DNA of 55,710 nucleotides from Clostridium senegalense JC122 (GTDB lineage: Bacteria; Bacillota; Clostridia; Clostridiales; Clostridiaceae): positions 401,758 to 457,467 of the forward strand of contig NZ_HE611051.1 in NCBI RefSeq assembly GCF_000285575.1, written 5' to 3'. Below are positions 47,431 to 55,206 of this stretch, in pieces. Under the pieces are notes generated by a model. The model saw nothing but the letters and a program-made list of their open reading frames with translations. It was not told the origin of the DNA and searched no databases. Every line of letters starts with the position of its first letter. Positions within the stretch are counted from its first letter, which is position 1. The translations under genes and the position numbers were made by a program.

Positions 47431-48168
47431 ATGTCTATAATTGCTTTAATAATAGGAATTACTTTAATAATATATTTTCTATTAATAAACTTGCATTTTG
47501 GTAAAGTTTCTTTTAGTATAAATTTATTTATTTTAGGATTAATCTTAATTCTATATTACTATAATAAAGATTTTTTAATTAACACTACTATCTTTAAAAT
47601 TTTATGTCCTTTTTTAACATTACTTTTTATAATATTTATTGTTTTAGAAATTTTTATTATCTATTTTAGCCTTTCTAAAAATACTTCATATTGCGATTAT
47701 GTTTTAATTCTTGGTGCTGGACTAAAAAATAATAAGCCTAGTAAAACACTACAGTATAGATTAGATTCTGCTATTTATTATATTAACAATTATAATAATA
47801 AATGTAAGATAATTCTATCTGGAGGTATAGGTGCCAATGAAATAATTTCCGAATCCTTAGCAATGAAAACTTATTTAATTAGCAATGGAATAGATGAAAA
47901 TAGGTTGATATTAGAAGAAGATTCTAAGAACACATTTGAAAATCTGAAATATTCAAAAATTAAAATTTTAAATGATAATAATGATTTTTCTAAGATAAAA
48001 ATTAAAATAGTAACTAGTGACTTTCACTGTTTTAGAACTCATATATTAAGTAAAAAAAATAACTATAAAAATATAACTTTTTATAGTAGTAACAGTAATA
48101 TATTATTGAAACCAAACTATTTTATAAGAGAATTTTTTGCCATAGTAAAATCTATATTTTTTTGTTAA
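47431..48168 (+). CDS. YdcF/SanA/ElyC-like DUF218 membrane protein
   Basis: A 245-residue protein: three N-terminal membrane helices (about 2-20, 25-43, 55-80), then a DUF218 domain (about 85-235) with YVLILGAGLKNNKPSKTLQYRLDSA, ILSGGIGANEIISES, EEDSKNTFENL and VTSDFHCFR. This matches the YdcF-like fold; SanA and ElyC of E. coli affect envelope integrity, and others are of unknown function. ATG at 47431 follows AAGGAG. Single gene, ended by a bidirectional terminator. Confidence 0.87.
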   Translation: MSIIALIIGITLIIYFLLINLHFGKVSFSINLFILGLILILYYYNKDFLINTTIFKILCPFLTLLFIIFIVLEIFIIYFSLSKNTSYCDYVLILGAGLKNNKPSKTLQYRLDSAIYYINNYNNKCKIILSGGIGANEIISESLAMKTYLISNGIDENRLILEEDSKNTFENLKYSKIKILNDNNDFSKIKIKIVTSDFHCFRTHILSKKNNYKNITFYSSNSNILLKPNYFIREFFAIVKSIFFC

Positions 48169-48170
48169 TA

Positions 48171-48212
48171 AAAAACGAAATGCTACATAATATTATATAG
48201 CATTTCGTTTTT
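48171..48212. terminator. Bidirectional terminator between ydcF-like and transketolase genes
   Basis: AAAAACGAAATGCTA / TAGCATTTCGTTTTT, perfect 15-bp stem with 12-nt loop, between convergent genes. Confidence 0.93.
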
Positions 48213-48222
48213 ATTCTAATTT

Positions 48223-49161
48223 TTATTTTAGTTCTAATCCTTTTTTTACAGCTTTAACTATTTCTTTTGCTGTTAATCCATATTTTTCTAATAATTCAGC
48301 AGGTTTACCACTTTCACCAAATGTATCTTTTACACCTACTCTTAAAACTGGAACTGGATATGATGAAGTAACCACTTCTGCAACTGCAGAACCTAATCCA
48401 CCTATAATACTATGCTCTTCAGCTGTAATAATTACTCCTGTTTCTTTTGCAGAGTTTGAAATAGCTTCTACATCTATAGGTTTAATAGTATGTATGTTTA
48501 ACACACTTACTTTTATTCCTTCTTCACTTAAAATATTAGCTGCTTCTAAAGCTGCATCAACCATTATTCCTGTTGCTACTATAGTAGCTTCTTTTCCTTC
48601 TCTTAATTTAATTGCTTTACCTATTTCAAATTTATAATCTTCATTTGTATTTATTTGTGGAACACCACTTCTTCCAAGTCTAACATAACAAGGTCCATTA
48701 TACTTAGCAACTGCTTCTATAGCTGCTTCTGCTTCTTTTGCATCACTAGGGCTTATAACAACCATATTAGGGATACTTCTCATAAGTGCTATATCTTCAA
48801 TAGCTTGATGTGAAGCTCCATCTTCTCCAACAGTTAATCCAGCATGTGTTGCACAAACTTTAACGTTTAATTTTGGGTAGCATATAGAGTTTCTGATTTG
48901 TTCAAATCCTCTGCCTGCTGCAAACATTGCAAATGTACTTACAAAAGGTATTTTTCCACAACTAGCTAAACCAGCTGCAACTGACATCATGTTTCCTTCT
49001 GCTATACCCATATTAAAAAATCTTTCTTCGCATACTTTTTTAAAATCTGCTGTTTTAGTTGATTTTGATAAATCTGCATCTAAAACAACTATATTTTCAT
49101 TTTCTAAACCTATTTTTGCAAGTGTTTTTCCATATGCTTCTCTTGTAGCTATTTTACTCAT
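48223..49161 (-). CDS. Transketolase, C-terminal subunit
   Basis: A 312-residue protein covering the pyrimidine-binding and C-terminal domains of transketolase. It includes MGIAEGNMMSVAAGLASCGKIPFVSTFA, the HAGLTVGEDGASHQAIEDIALMR segment and GAMILTAEEHSIIGGLGSAVAEV-like C-terminal residues (VIITAEEHSIIGGLG). ATG at 49161 follows GGAGGGG and overlaps the stop of the upstream subunit by one base (TAATG). In split transketolases both halves are needed for the thiamine diphosphate site. The pathway is the non-oxidative pentose phosphate pathway. Confidence 0.95.
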   Translation of the reverse strand: MSKIATREAYGKTLAKIGLENENIVVLDADLSKSTKTADFKKVCEERFFNMGIAEGNMMSVAAGLASCGKIPFVSTFAMFAAGRGFEQIRNSICYPKLNVKVCATHAGLTVGEDGASHQAIEDIALMRSIPNMVVISPSDAKEAEAAIEAVAKYNGPCYVRLGRSGVPQINTNEDYKFEIGKAIKLREGKEATIVATGIMVDAALEAANILSEEGIKVSVLNIHTIKPIDVEAISNSAKETGVIITAEEHSIIGGLGSAVAEVVTSSYPVPVLRVGVKDTFGESGKPAELLEKYGLTAKEIVKAVKKGLELK

Positions 49162-49988
49162 TACGCTTCCCCTCCTATTTCTTTTAATGCTAAATCGCAT
49201 TGTTCCTTGCTAGGAGCTGATCCATGCCAACCTGCTTGGTTTTCCATAAATGATACGCCTTTACCTTTTATAGTCTTGCACACTATCATTGTTGGCTGTC
49301 CTTTAACAGTTTTTGCTTTTTCTATAGCTTCTTTTATAGCTTTTAAATCATGACCATCTTCTAAAACCATTACATTCCATCCAAAAGCTTCAAATTTATC
49401 AGCTATAGGATTTGGATTCATAACTTTAGATACATCTCCGTCTATTTGTAGTCCATTAAAATCTACAAATGCAGTTAAATTATCTAACTTATAATGTGCA
49501 GCACACATTGCAGCTTCCCACACTTGACCTTCTTGAAGCTCTCCATCACCTAAAATAGTATAGACTCTATAACTTTTTTCATCTATTTTCCCTGCTAAAG
49601 CCATTCCAACTGCTGTTGATATACCTTGACCTAAAGATCCTGTTGACATATCAACACCAGGAACATAATTCATATTTGGATGTCCTTGAAGCATTGCTCC
49701 TGTTTTTCTTAAATTCATTAATTCTTCTTTTTCAAAAAAGCCTCTTTCTGCCAAAGTACTGTATAGTACTGGAGCTGCATGACCTTTTGAAAGAACAAAT
49801 CTATCTCTATTTGGGTCATGTATATTTTTAGGATCAATATTCATTTCATTAAAATATAAAGTAGTTAAGATTTCTACTGATGATAATGACCCACCTGGGT
49901 GACCTGACGCTGACTCAGTTAACATTGTAACTATGTCTTTTCTTATTTCTTTAGTAATATTTTGTAATTGGTCTAGTGTTTTTTCCAT
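49161..49988 (-). CDS. Transketolase, N-terminal subunit
   Basis: A 275-residue protein with the thiamine diphosphate-binding domain: SGHPGGSLSSVEILTTLYF, SKGHAAPVLYSTLAERGFF, the GDG motif ILGDGELQEGQVWEAAM, FVDFNGLQIDG, and the C-terminal AGWHGSAPSKEQ. It is coupled to the C-terminal subunit by a TAATG overlap. Split two-gene transketolases like this are common in clostridia and archaea. ATG at 49988 follows GGAGGT. Confidence 0.95.
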   Translation of the reverse strand: MEKTLDQLQNITKEIRKDIVTMLTESASGHPGGSLSSVEILTTLYFNEMNIDPKNIHDPNRDRFVLSKGHAAPVLYSTLAERGFFEKEELMNLRKTGAMLQGHPNMNYVPGVDMSTGSLGQGISTAVGMALAGKIDEKSYRVYTILGDGELQEGQVWEAAMCAAHYKLDNLTAFVDFNGLQIDGDVSKVMNPNPIADKFEAFGWNVMVLEDGHDLKAIKEAIEKAKTVKGQPTMIVCKTIKGKGVSFMENQAGWHGSAPSKEQCDLALKEIGGEA

Positions 49989-50176
49989 ACCAATACCTCC
50001 TAGATTATCTTCTATTAAATATTATAACAATTTTCTACCTTTTAACAACTATTTATATTTACAAATAGTAAACTAACCGTTTTTATTATTTGCATATTAA
50101 TTTATTTTAATATGCAAAATAGCACTTTATTTCAATAAATAATTTTTTTAAATTATAATTTTAGAATTTTACATAT
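49989..50176. other. Gap between transketolase and ndoA terminator
   Basis: AT-rich, no gene; it should contain the transketolase promoter. No known riboswitch recognised. Confidence 0.5.
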
Positions 50177-50225
50177 AAAAAAGCAGTTATATATAGCACA
50201 TAAATACTATACCTAACTGCTTTTT
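50177..50225 (-). terminator. Terminator of the ndoAI-ndoA operon
   Basis: AAAAGCAGTTA / TAACTGCTTTT stem with a 24-nt loop that itself holds a TATA/TATA pair, followed by a T-run on the minus strand, about 15 nt after the stop codon. Confidence 0.82.
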
Positions 50226-50239
50226 ATGTTATATAAACT

Positions 50240-50608
50240 TTAATTATTTTTATTTTTATGCTTCAAATCTAAACTAAGCATTAATGAAATATCAACTTTT
50301 TCCATATCTTCCTTAGTCATATGACCTATTTTCTCTTTTAACCTTCTTTTATCTAAGGTTCTTATTTGTTCCAATAAAACTACAGAATCTTTATTTAACC
50401 CATAGTCTTCTGAAGATATTTCAACATGAGTTGGAAGCTTAGCTTTATTAATTTGTGAGGTAATTGCTGCTACAATTACAGTAGGGCTATATCTATTCCC
50501 TATATCATTCTGAATAATTATAACAGGTCTCACGCCTCCTTGTTCCGATCCAACAACTGGACTTAAATCTGCATAAAATATATCTCCTCTTTTCACAACA
50601 GTTGTCAT
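50240..50608 (-). CDS. ndoA: EndoA/MazF-type mRNA interferase toxin
   Basis: A 122-residue MazF/PemK toxin very close to Bacillus Endo[56 protein letters not shown] and [18 protein letters not shown] are all present, including the catalytic Arg and Thr positions of the family. It cuts mRNA at short sequence sites (UACAU in Bacillus) and is held inactive by its antitoxin, encoded just upstream. ATG at 50608 is chosen (an AGGAG site lies 12 nt upstream). The gene sits in the conserved alr-ndoAI-ndoA order. Confidence 0.95.
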   Translation of the reverse strand: MTTVVKRGDIFYADLSPVVGSEQGGVRPVIIIQNDIGNRYSPTVIVAAITSQINKAKLPTHVEISSEDYGLNKDSVVLLEQIRTLDKRRLKEKIGHMTKEDMEKVDISLMLSLDLKHKNKNN

Positions 50609-50624
50609 TAGGCAATTCACTCTC

Positions 50625-50888
50625 CTAAAGCCTTGATTCATATTCTATGAAATCACAAACATCTTGTTCTAATCCCAATTCAGACATCTCTAAATTTATA
50701 TCAGCCATTTCAATATATCCATTTTTCATACTTTCTATGAATTCTATTGAAAAATCGTCTTCTATATATAATATGATTGAATCGTCTATTGCGTCTTCTT
50801 TTTTTTCATAATCTGAGGTTAAATTGCTACTTATGTTTCTTAGTAAACTTTTAGAAATATCAACATTTAATTTCTTTGAATCTGACAT
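50625..50888 (-). CDS. Antitoxin of EndoA (ribbon-helix-helix, NdoAI-like)
   Basis: An 87-residue protein upstream of the toxin gene with a 16-nt gap. The N-terminus ([15 protein letters not shown]) fits a ribbon-helix-helix DNA-binding strand and helix; the C-terminal half is strongly acidic ([24 protein letters not shown]), as in antitoxins that wrap around MazF dimers. It is the counterpart of B. subtilis NdoAI by position and pattern. ATG at 50888 follows an AGGAGG site at 11-nt spacing. A near-consensus promoter lies at 50941-50970. Confidence 0.85.
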   Translation of the reverse strand: MSDSKKLNVDISKSLLRNISSNLTSDYEKKEDAIDDSIILYIEDDFSIEFIESMKNGYIEMADINLEMSELGLEQDVCDFIEYESRL

Positions 50889-50940
50889 GGAAATCAATAC
50901 CTCCTAATATAACTAATAACAACCATTATGTACCGTTTTA

Positions 50941-50970
50941 ATTATAATTGAATTAATGTCATAATGTCAA
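50941..50970 (-). promoter_or_regulatory. Sigma-A type promoter of ndoAI-ndoA
   Basis: TTGACA (50970-50965), 18-nt spacer, TATAAT (50946-50941) on the minus strand, about 45 nt upstream of the antitoxin start. Both boxes are perfect, so transcription should be strong unless autorepressed. Confidence 0.8.
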
Positions 50971-51033
50971 AGAAATTATTGGTTTCTTTTTACTTTATAC
51001 AACAGTTTTTTACCAAATATGACAGTTATATTG

Positions 51034-52197
51034 TTATACATAGTTTCTAACCTTAATTACTTTTCCACCTTTTACATACACTCTAGGAACTCTTTTATTT
51101 ATTGCACAAATAACTTCATAATTTATAGTTCCTAAAAGTTTTGCTATATCATCGGCATCAAATTTATTTCCATGGTTGTCTTCACCTATTAGTATAACCT
51201 CATTTCCAACTTTTACACCTTCAATATCAGTAACATCTATCATACATTGATCCATGCATATGCTTCCCACAACAGGAGCAAAACTTCCATTTACAATAAC
51301 CTTTGCTTTATTAAAAAGTAATCTAGTATAACCATCTGCATATCCCACTGGTAAAGTAGCTATTACACTGTCTCTTTCTGTTGTAAACCTCCTACCATAG
51401 CTTATGTGTTTTTCCTTTGGTAAGTTTTTTAAATGTACTATGTTAGATTTTAAAGCCATAACTGGTTTTAAATCTAACTTTTCTTTCATAACTTCATCCG
51501 ATGGATAATATCCATATAAAATTATGCCCGGTCTTACATAATCAAAATGACACTGTGGCAAATCCATAACAGCTGCACTATTGCTTATGTGTTTACTTTT
51601 TATGTTTACACCTAAATCCACTAATTCTTTATAAAAATCATTAAATTGATTTAGTTGTTTTTCTGTATAATCCTTACATTTTTCATCAGCAGATGAAAAA
51701 TGTGAGAATATGCCTTCTATTTCTATATTAGGAAGTTTACTTATATTAACTATATCCTCAATACTTTGATTATTAGGTAAAAAACCTATTCTTCCCATGC
51801 CTGTGTCTATTCCTATATGAATCTTAGCTATTTTATTTTTCTTTTTAGCCATATTCGATAGCTCTTTTGCAAATTCATAATTTATAACAGTTTGTTCAAT
51901 ATCATATTTTAATAATGTATCTATTAAATTTGGTGGAGTAAAACCAAGAATCATTATTGGTGCGTCTATTCCTGACCTTCTTAGTTCTACTGCTTCACTT
52001 ATTACAGCCACAGCTAATCTTTCAGCACCATTTTCTAAAAGTACAGGTGCTATATCAATAGCTCCATGACCGTAAGCATCTGCTTTTACAACAGCTATAA
52101 TTCCTTTGCTTTTTGATACTCTTTTTATCTCTCTCATATTATGAGCAAGTTTATCTAAATTGATTTCTGCCCATACTGGTCTTAAATGCCTGAACAT
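51034..52197 (-). CDS. alr: Alanine racemase
   Basis: A 387-residue PLP-dependent alanine racemase that makes D-alanine for peptidoglycan. The PLP lysine is in IIAVVKADAYGHGA (about residue 37), the substrate Arg region is HIGIDTGMGRIGF, and the catalytic Tyr lies in SICMDQCMIDVTD / ISYGRRF context; the C-terminal beta domain begins near LKSNIVHLKNLP. ATG at 52197 with GAGGTG 6 nt upstream is preferred over GTG 52206. It follows a GerS/YdcC-like gene and precedes ndoAI, the same order as in Bacillus and, for the first two, as gerS-alr2 in C. difficile. Confidence 0.96.
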   Translation of the reverse strand: MFRHLRPVWAEINLDKLAHNMREIKRVSKSKGIIAVVKADAYGHGAIDIAPVLLENGAERLAVAVISEAVELRRSGIDAPIMILGFTPPNLIDTLLKYDIEQTVINYEFAKELSNMAKKKNKIAKIHIGIDTGMGRIGFLPNNQSIEDIVNISKLPNIEIEGIFSHFSSADEKCKDYTEKQLNQFNDFYKELVDLGVNIKSKHISNSAAVMDLPQCHFDYVRPGIILYGYYPSDEVMKEKLDLKPVMALKSNIVHLKNLPKEKHISYGRRFTTERDSVIATLPVGYADGYTRLLFNKAKVIVNGSFAPVVGSICMDQCMIDVTDIEGVKVGNEVILIGEDNHGNKFDADDIAKLLGTINYEVICAINKRVPRVYVKGGKVIKVRNYV

Positions 52198-52271
52198 TTT
52201 CTTCACCTCACAGTAAATTTAACTATTCTAAGCTTATATAATACCTCTAGTTGGCTTTAATGTAACTATCT

Positions 52272-52895
52272 TTAGTTAATTTCGAAATTTTCAATTTCTT
52301 TTAATTTCAAAAATTTATTATAAGTACATATTAATCTTATATTCTCTTTTTCATCTAGAATATGATATTCTCGTGGTAAACCATCTTTAATATCTATATA
52401 CATTATGCCTTTATATATATTTCTATTATAACCGGGCAATAATAAACTAATAGTTAAATACTGCTTATTGTTTAATTCCTTATTTTCTATAACTACTTCA
52501 TTGCTTGTATTTATAAGATTAATAAATTCATTTACAAATAATCCTTTTAATACTTCATCAAATCCGTCTGGTAAATCATATTTTTCACCATTATTATTAT
52601 CTTTAACATGTATCCCCTTATCATCATATGTAAAACATCTATTTTCCCCTAGATTAATTTGTCCCCCTTTTTCTCTTATGTAGATTTGCTTTCCATCATA
52701 GGTAAGATTTTGCTTTGCATTTTTAATGTCTATCTTTATATTTGCAGTATATCCATTAATATTTTTTAAATTTTCAATAATTTCTTCATATGCTAAAGGT
52801 TTTTGTGGCTTAAATTTAAAAAACATTACAGATGTTATTGCTATTATAAAAAATGCTACAATCATTAATAGTGTATTTTTATTTATACTCTTCAC
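52272..52895 (-). CDS. GerS/YdcC-like LolA-fold membrane-anchored protein
   Basis: A 207-residue protein with an N-terminal membrane anchor (TLLMIVAFFIIAITSVMFF, about 9-27) and a beta-rich extracytoplasmic domain (YTANIKIDIKNAKQNLTYDGKQIYIREKG, LPREYHILDEKENIRLICTYNKF) like LolA-fold sorting proteins. No lipobox cysteine is visible. Position directly upstream of alr and downstream of acpS/NAD(P)HX dehydratase is that of ydcC in Bacillus and resembles gerS-alr2 in C. difficile, where GerS supports CwlD in cortex muramic-lactam synthesis. Function by context is plausible but not shown. GTG at 52895 follows AGGGGG. Confidence 0.68.
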   Translation of the reverse strand: MKSINKNTLLMIVAFFIIAITSVMFFKFKPQKPLAYEEIIENLKNINGYTANIKIDIKNAKQNLTYDGKQIYIREKGGQINLGENRCFTYDDKGIHVKDNNNGEKYDLPDGFDEVLKGLFVNEFINLINTSNEVVIENKELNNKQYLTISLLLPGYNRNIYKGIMYIDIKDGLPREYHILDEKENIRLICTYNKFLKLKEIENFEIN

Positions 52896-52985
52896 TTAAT
52901 ACCCCCTATTAGAATTAATACACTACTATATTATTATGCAATTACCAATACTATAACTTATTTATAAATTTTATATATTTTTATA

Positions 52986-53921
52986 TTAATTGCTTAATAT
53001 CTCTTCCCTAGAATCGTCTTTATCTTCTAAAAGCATTTTTATACCATAAGGTAAAAATTCAATTATATGTGTTGCATTTACGCAAAACATATCTTTTGAT
53101 AAGACATCTCCACAGAATCCATGAATGTATGCTGACATATATGTTGCCTGGAATGGTTCATAACCTTGGGCTATGAAAGATGCTATAATTCCCGTCAGTG
53201 TATCCCCCATCCCCCCTGATGCCATAGCACTATTTCCTGTAGAATTTATATACACTTCATCACCATTAGTTATTATTGTTTCATACCCCTTTAATAGTAA
53301 TATAATATTATGTATTTTAGCAAATTCCTTGCATATTTTTAATTTATCCTCTTTTATCTCATCTATTGTCAAACCTGTTAATCTTGACATTTCTCCGAGA
53401 TGAGGAGTTAAAACGATTTCATTATTTTTCAACTCTAATAATTCAAGATTTCCTTGTAATACATTTAATCCATCTGCATCAATAACTAAAGGACATTCAC
53501 TTTTAGTTACAATTTCTTTTAATATATTATAAGTTAAACTATTATTCCCCATACCTGGACCTAATGCTATTACATTGCTTTTTACAACTAAATTATTTAT
53601 CTTATCAGTTTGTTCATAATTAATTGTCATAGCTTCATTAAGTTTAATACTCATAATTCCCTGTACTGATTTATGCGTACATAATGTTACAAGACCTGCA
53701 CCACTTTTTACTGCTGCTTCTGTAGCAAGGTATGCTGCCCCACTAAACCCTTTAGACCCAGCTATAACTAAAACCCTTCCATAATCCCCTTTGTGACCAT
53801 CTATTTCTCGTTTCACAAAACAACTACCAATAAAATTACCATCTAATTTTTTAGATTTTAAATGAATATTATGTAAATTGGATATTATTGTATTTTTTAT
53901 TTCCTTTAATCCGCCACTCAC
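52986..53921 (-). CDS. ADP-dependent NAD(P)H-hydrate dehydratase, stand-alone
   Basis: A 311-residue ribokinase-like protein of the CARKD/NnrD family, which repairs hydrated NAD(P)H. It shows HKGDYGRVLVIAGSKGFSGAAYLA (about 43-66), IALGPGMGNNS, PLVIDADGLNVL, LTPHLGEMSRLTG and the catalytic GGMGDTLTGIIASFIAQG. In most bacteria this domain is fused to an N-terminal NnrE epimerase (about 500 residues in total); here only the dehydratase part is present and the epimerase is not in the window. GTG at 53921 is one base after the acpS stop, with GGAGGTG inside acpS. Confidence 0.92.
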   Translation of the reverse strand: MSGGLKEIKNTIISNLHNIHLKSKKLDGNFIGSCFVKREIDGHKGDYGRVLVIAGSKGFSGAAYLATEAAVKSGAGLVTLCTHKSVQGIMSIKLNEAMTINYEQTDKINNLVVKSNVIALGPGMGNNSLTYNILKEIVTKSECPLVIDADGLNVLQGNLELLELKNNEIVLTPHLGEMSRLTGLTIDEIKEDKLKICKEFAKIHNIILLLKGYETIITNGDEVYINSTGNSAMASGGMGDTLTGIIASFIAQGYEPFQATYMSAYIHGFCGDVLSKDMFCVNATHIIEFLPYGIKMLLEDKDDSREEILSN

Positions 53922-53922
53922 T

Positions 53923-54297
53923 TTAGTTCACCTCCAATATGGCATAGGCTACTGCATTGTCCTCCCCATGAGATATACTTAAATGAATTTTGTATTGTCC
54001 ATGTTTTTTTGCAACTTCATTAGCCTTTTCTTTTAACGTAACCATTGGTTTACCTAACTCGTCGTTTATTATTACTAAATCTTTTAATCCAAATTGTCTA
54101 AATCCAGTTCCTAAAGCTTTAGATATAGCTTCTTTTGCTGCAAATCTTCCTGCTATGTATTGAAAATTCATAGGTTTTTTAGCTATACATTCCAATTCTT
54201 CGTCACTTAAAATTTTTCTTGTAAAATTACTGTTTCTTTCAATTGCACTTTTAATTCTTCTTATTTCTACTATATCTACACCAATGCCTACAATCAA
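53923..54297 (-). CDS. acpS: Holo-[acyl-carrier-protein] synthase
   Basis: A 124-residue AcpS that transfers phosphopantetheine from CoA to acyl carrier protein. The family motifs GIGVDIVEIRRI at the N-terminus and YIAGRFAAKEAISKALGTGF in the middle provide the metal-binding Asp and Glu; SISHGEDNAVAYAI forms the end. TTG at 54297 is the start, 8 nt after AGGAGG. Co-transcribed with the NAD(P)HX dehydratase gene. Confidence 0.95.
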   Translation of the reverse strand: MIVGIGVDIVEIRRIKSAIERNSNFTRKILSDEELECIAKKPMNFQYIAGRFAAKEAISKALGTGFRQFGLKDLVIINDELGKPMVTLKEKANEVAKKHGQYKIHLSISHGEDNAVAYAILEVN

Positions 54298-54436
54298 ATT
54301 TCATCCTCCTTTCTTTCTACCAAAAATTGTACTTTTTTTATTATATTATCACAAATTTGAATTTTATAGTAGATATCTTATATATTTTAAATTACATTTT
54401 ATGTATTTTAATATGTTAAATTGCTATGTTTATACT

Positions 54437-54464
54437 AAAATAAGGGAGATAGCTCCCTTATTTT
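54437..54464 (-). terminator. Terminator of the DUF6514-like gene
   Basis: AAAATAAGGGAG-4-CTCCCTTATTTT, 12-bp stem, 72 nt after the stop codon at 54536 and upstream of acpS. Confidence 0.9.
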
Positions 54465-54535
54465 AATTTATACATATATAAACCAAATAATATATGCGTA
54501 TTTTAATCTATTATCTGATTTAATATGCCTTTGCT

Positions 54536-54901
54536 TTATGAAACTGCTATTTTTAAATTTTTATTTTTTATAGCTTCATCGAAATCATTAACATACTCGT
54601 CTACATACTCACCTATAACATCTATTAAGTGAATAGGTGAAACTATATTGTTATTTAAAAGCTCTATTATTTCAGTCACTTTCTCTTTTTTAGGACTTAT
54701 ATATCTAACAAAATCCTTATAATTTGAAACAACTTGTCCCTTAACTGTATCTTTTCTTTCCACTTCTATTCCATATGCTTTTAATGAATTGCATTTTTCA
54801 TTATTCTTAAAATTGTAATCACTTTCTAAAAGCTTATACACATACTCATACTTTACATTATCAATCTCAACTACATTTTTTAAACTTTCAACTATAACCA
54901 C
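54536..54901 (-). CDS. DUF6514-like clostridial protein
   Basis: A 121-residue soluble protein. The start GTG 54901 lies 9 nt after GAGGGGG; a longer TTG-initiated frame to 54919 overlaps that site. It begins VIVESLKNVVEIDNVKYEYVYKLLES and has a centre with YGIEVERKDTVKGQVVSNYKDFVRYISPKKEKVTEIIELL, features I associate with the DUF6514 family found in Clostridium. No catalytic motif is seen. The C-terminal part is acidic (VIGEYVDEYVNDFDEA). Upstream lies a Spo0A-like box, so a link to sporulation or stationary phase is possible. Confidence 0.6.
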   Translation of the reverse strand: MVIVESLKNVVEIDNVKYEYVYKLLESDYNFKNNEKCNSLKAYGIEVERKDTVKGQVVSNYKDFVRYISPKKEKVTEIIELLNNNIVSPIHLIDVIGEYVDEYVNDFDEAIKNKNLKIAVS

Positions 54902-55206
54902 TGAATACAACCCCCTCAAAAACTAACGCTCTATATGAAATGATTTTATCACTTAAGTTTAAAAAATTATGTCATTTAATGTAGTGTAGATTTTTATTTT
55001 CTCCCTTTTAATTGACACATTAATGTTTCTATTGATATATATTATAACTCTGATATAATATTTATTGATTAACTCTTAGTCTTTTTTAGATTATTTTGTC
55101 GAAATTGACTAATTTTGTAGAAACTTTTTTGTACTATCATTTTTACCTTTTTGTACAAACTCTAGTCTACCTTTTTGTAAACCTCCTACACCTTTTTGTA
55201 AATTTA
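54902..55206. other. Intergenic region with Spo0A-like box and short tandem motif array
   Basis: The plus strand has TTTTGTCGAA (55094-55103), a good Spo0A box, and a set of similar motifs around TTTTTGTA whose GTA begins at about 55117, 55131, 55153, 55177 and 55198. The last three share CCTTTTTGTA at roughly two-helical-turn spacing. A plus-strand TTGATA-16-TATAAT (about 55035-55062) also looks like a promoter but has no gene after it. Confidence 0.45.

Noticed and set aside
55035-55130. Plus-strand small RNA from TTGATA-16-TATAAT
   Set aside because: No clear terminator hairpin follows and AT-rich DNA often makes such boxes by chance.
55090-55200. Possible CRISPR-like array
   Set aside because: Units are only about 10 nt, spacing is irregular (14-24 nt), and no cas genes are in the window.
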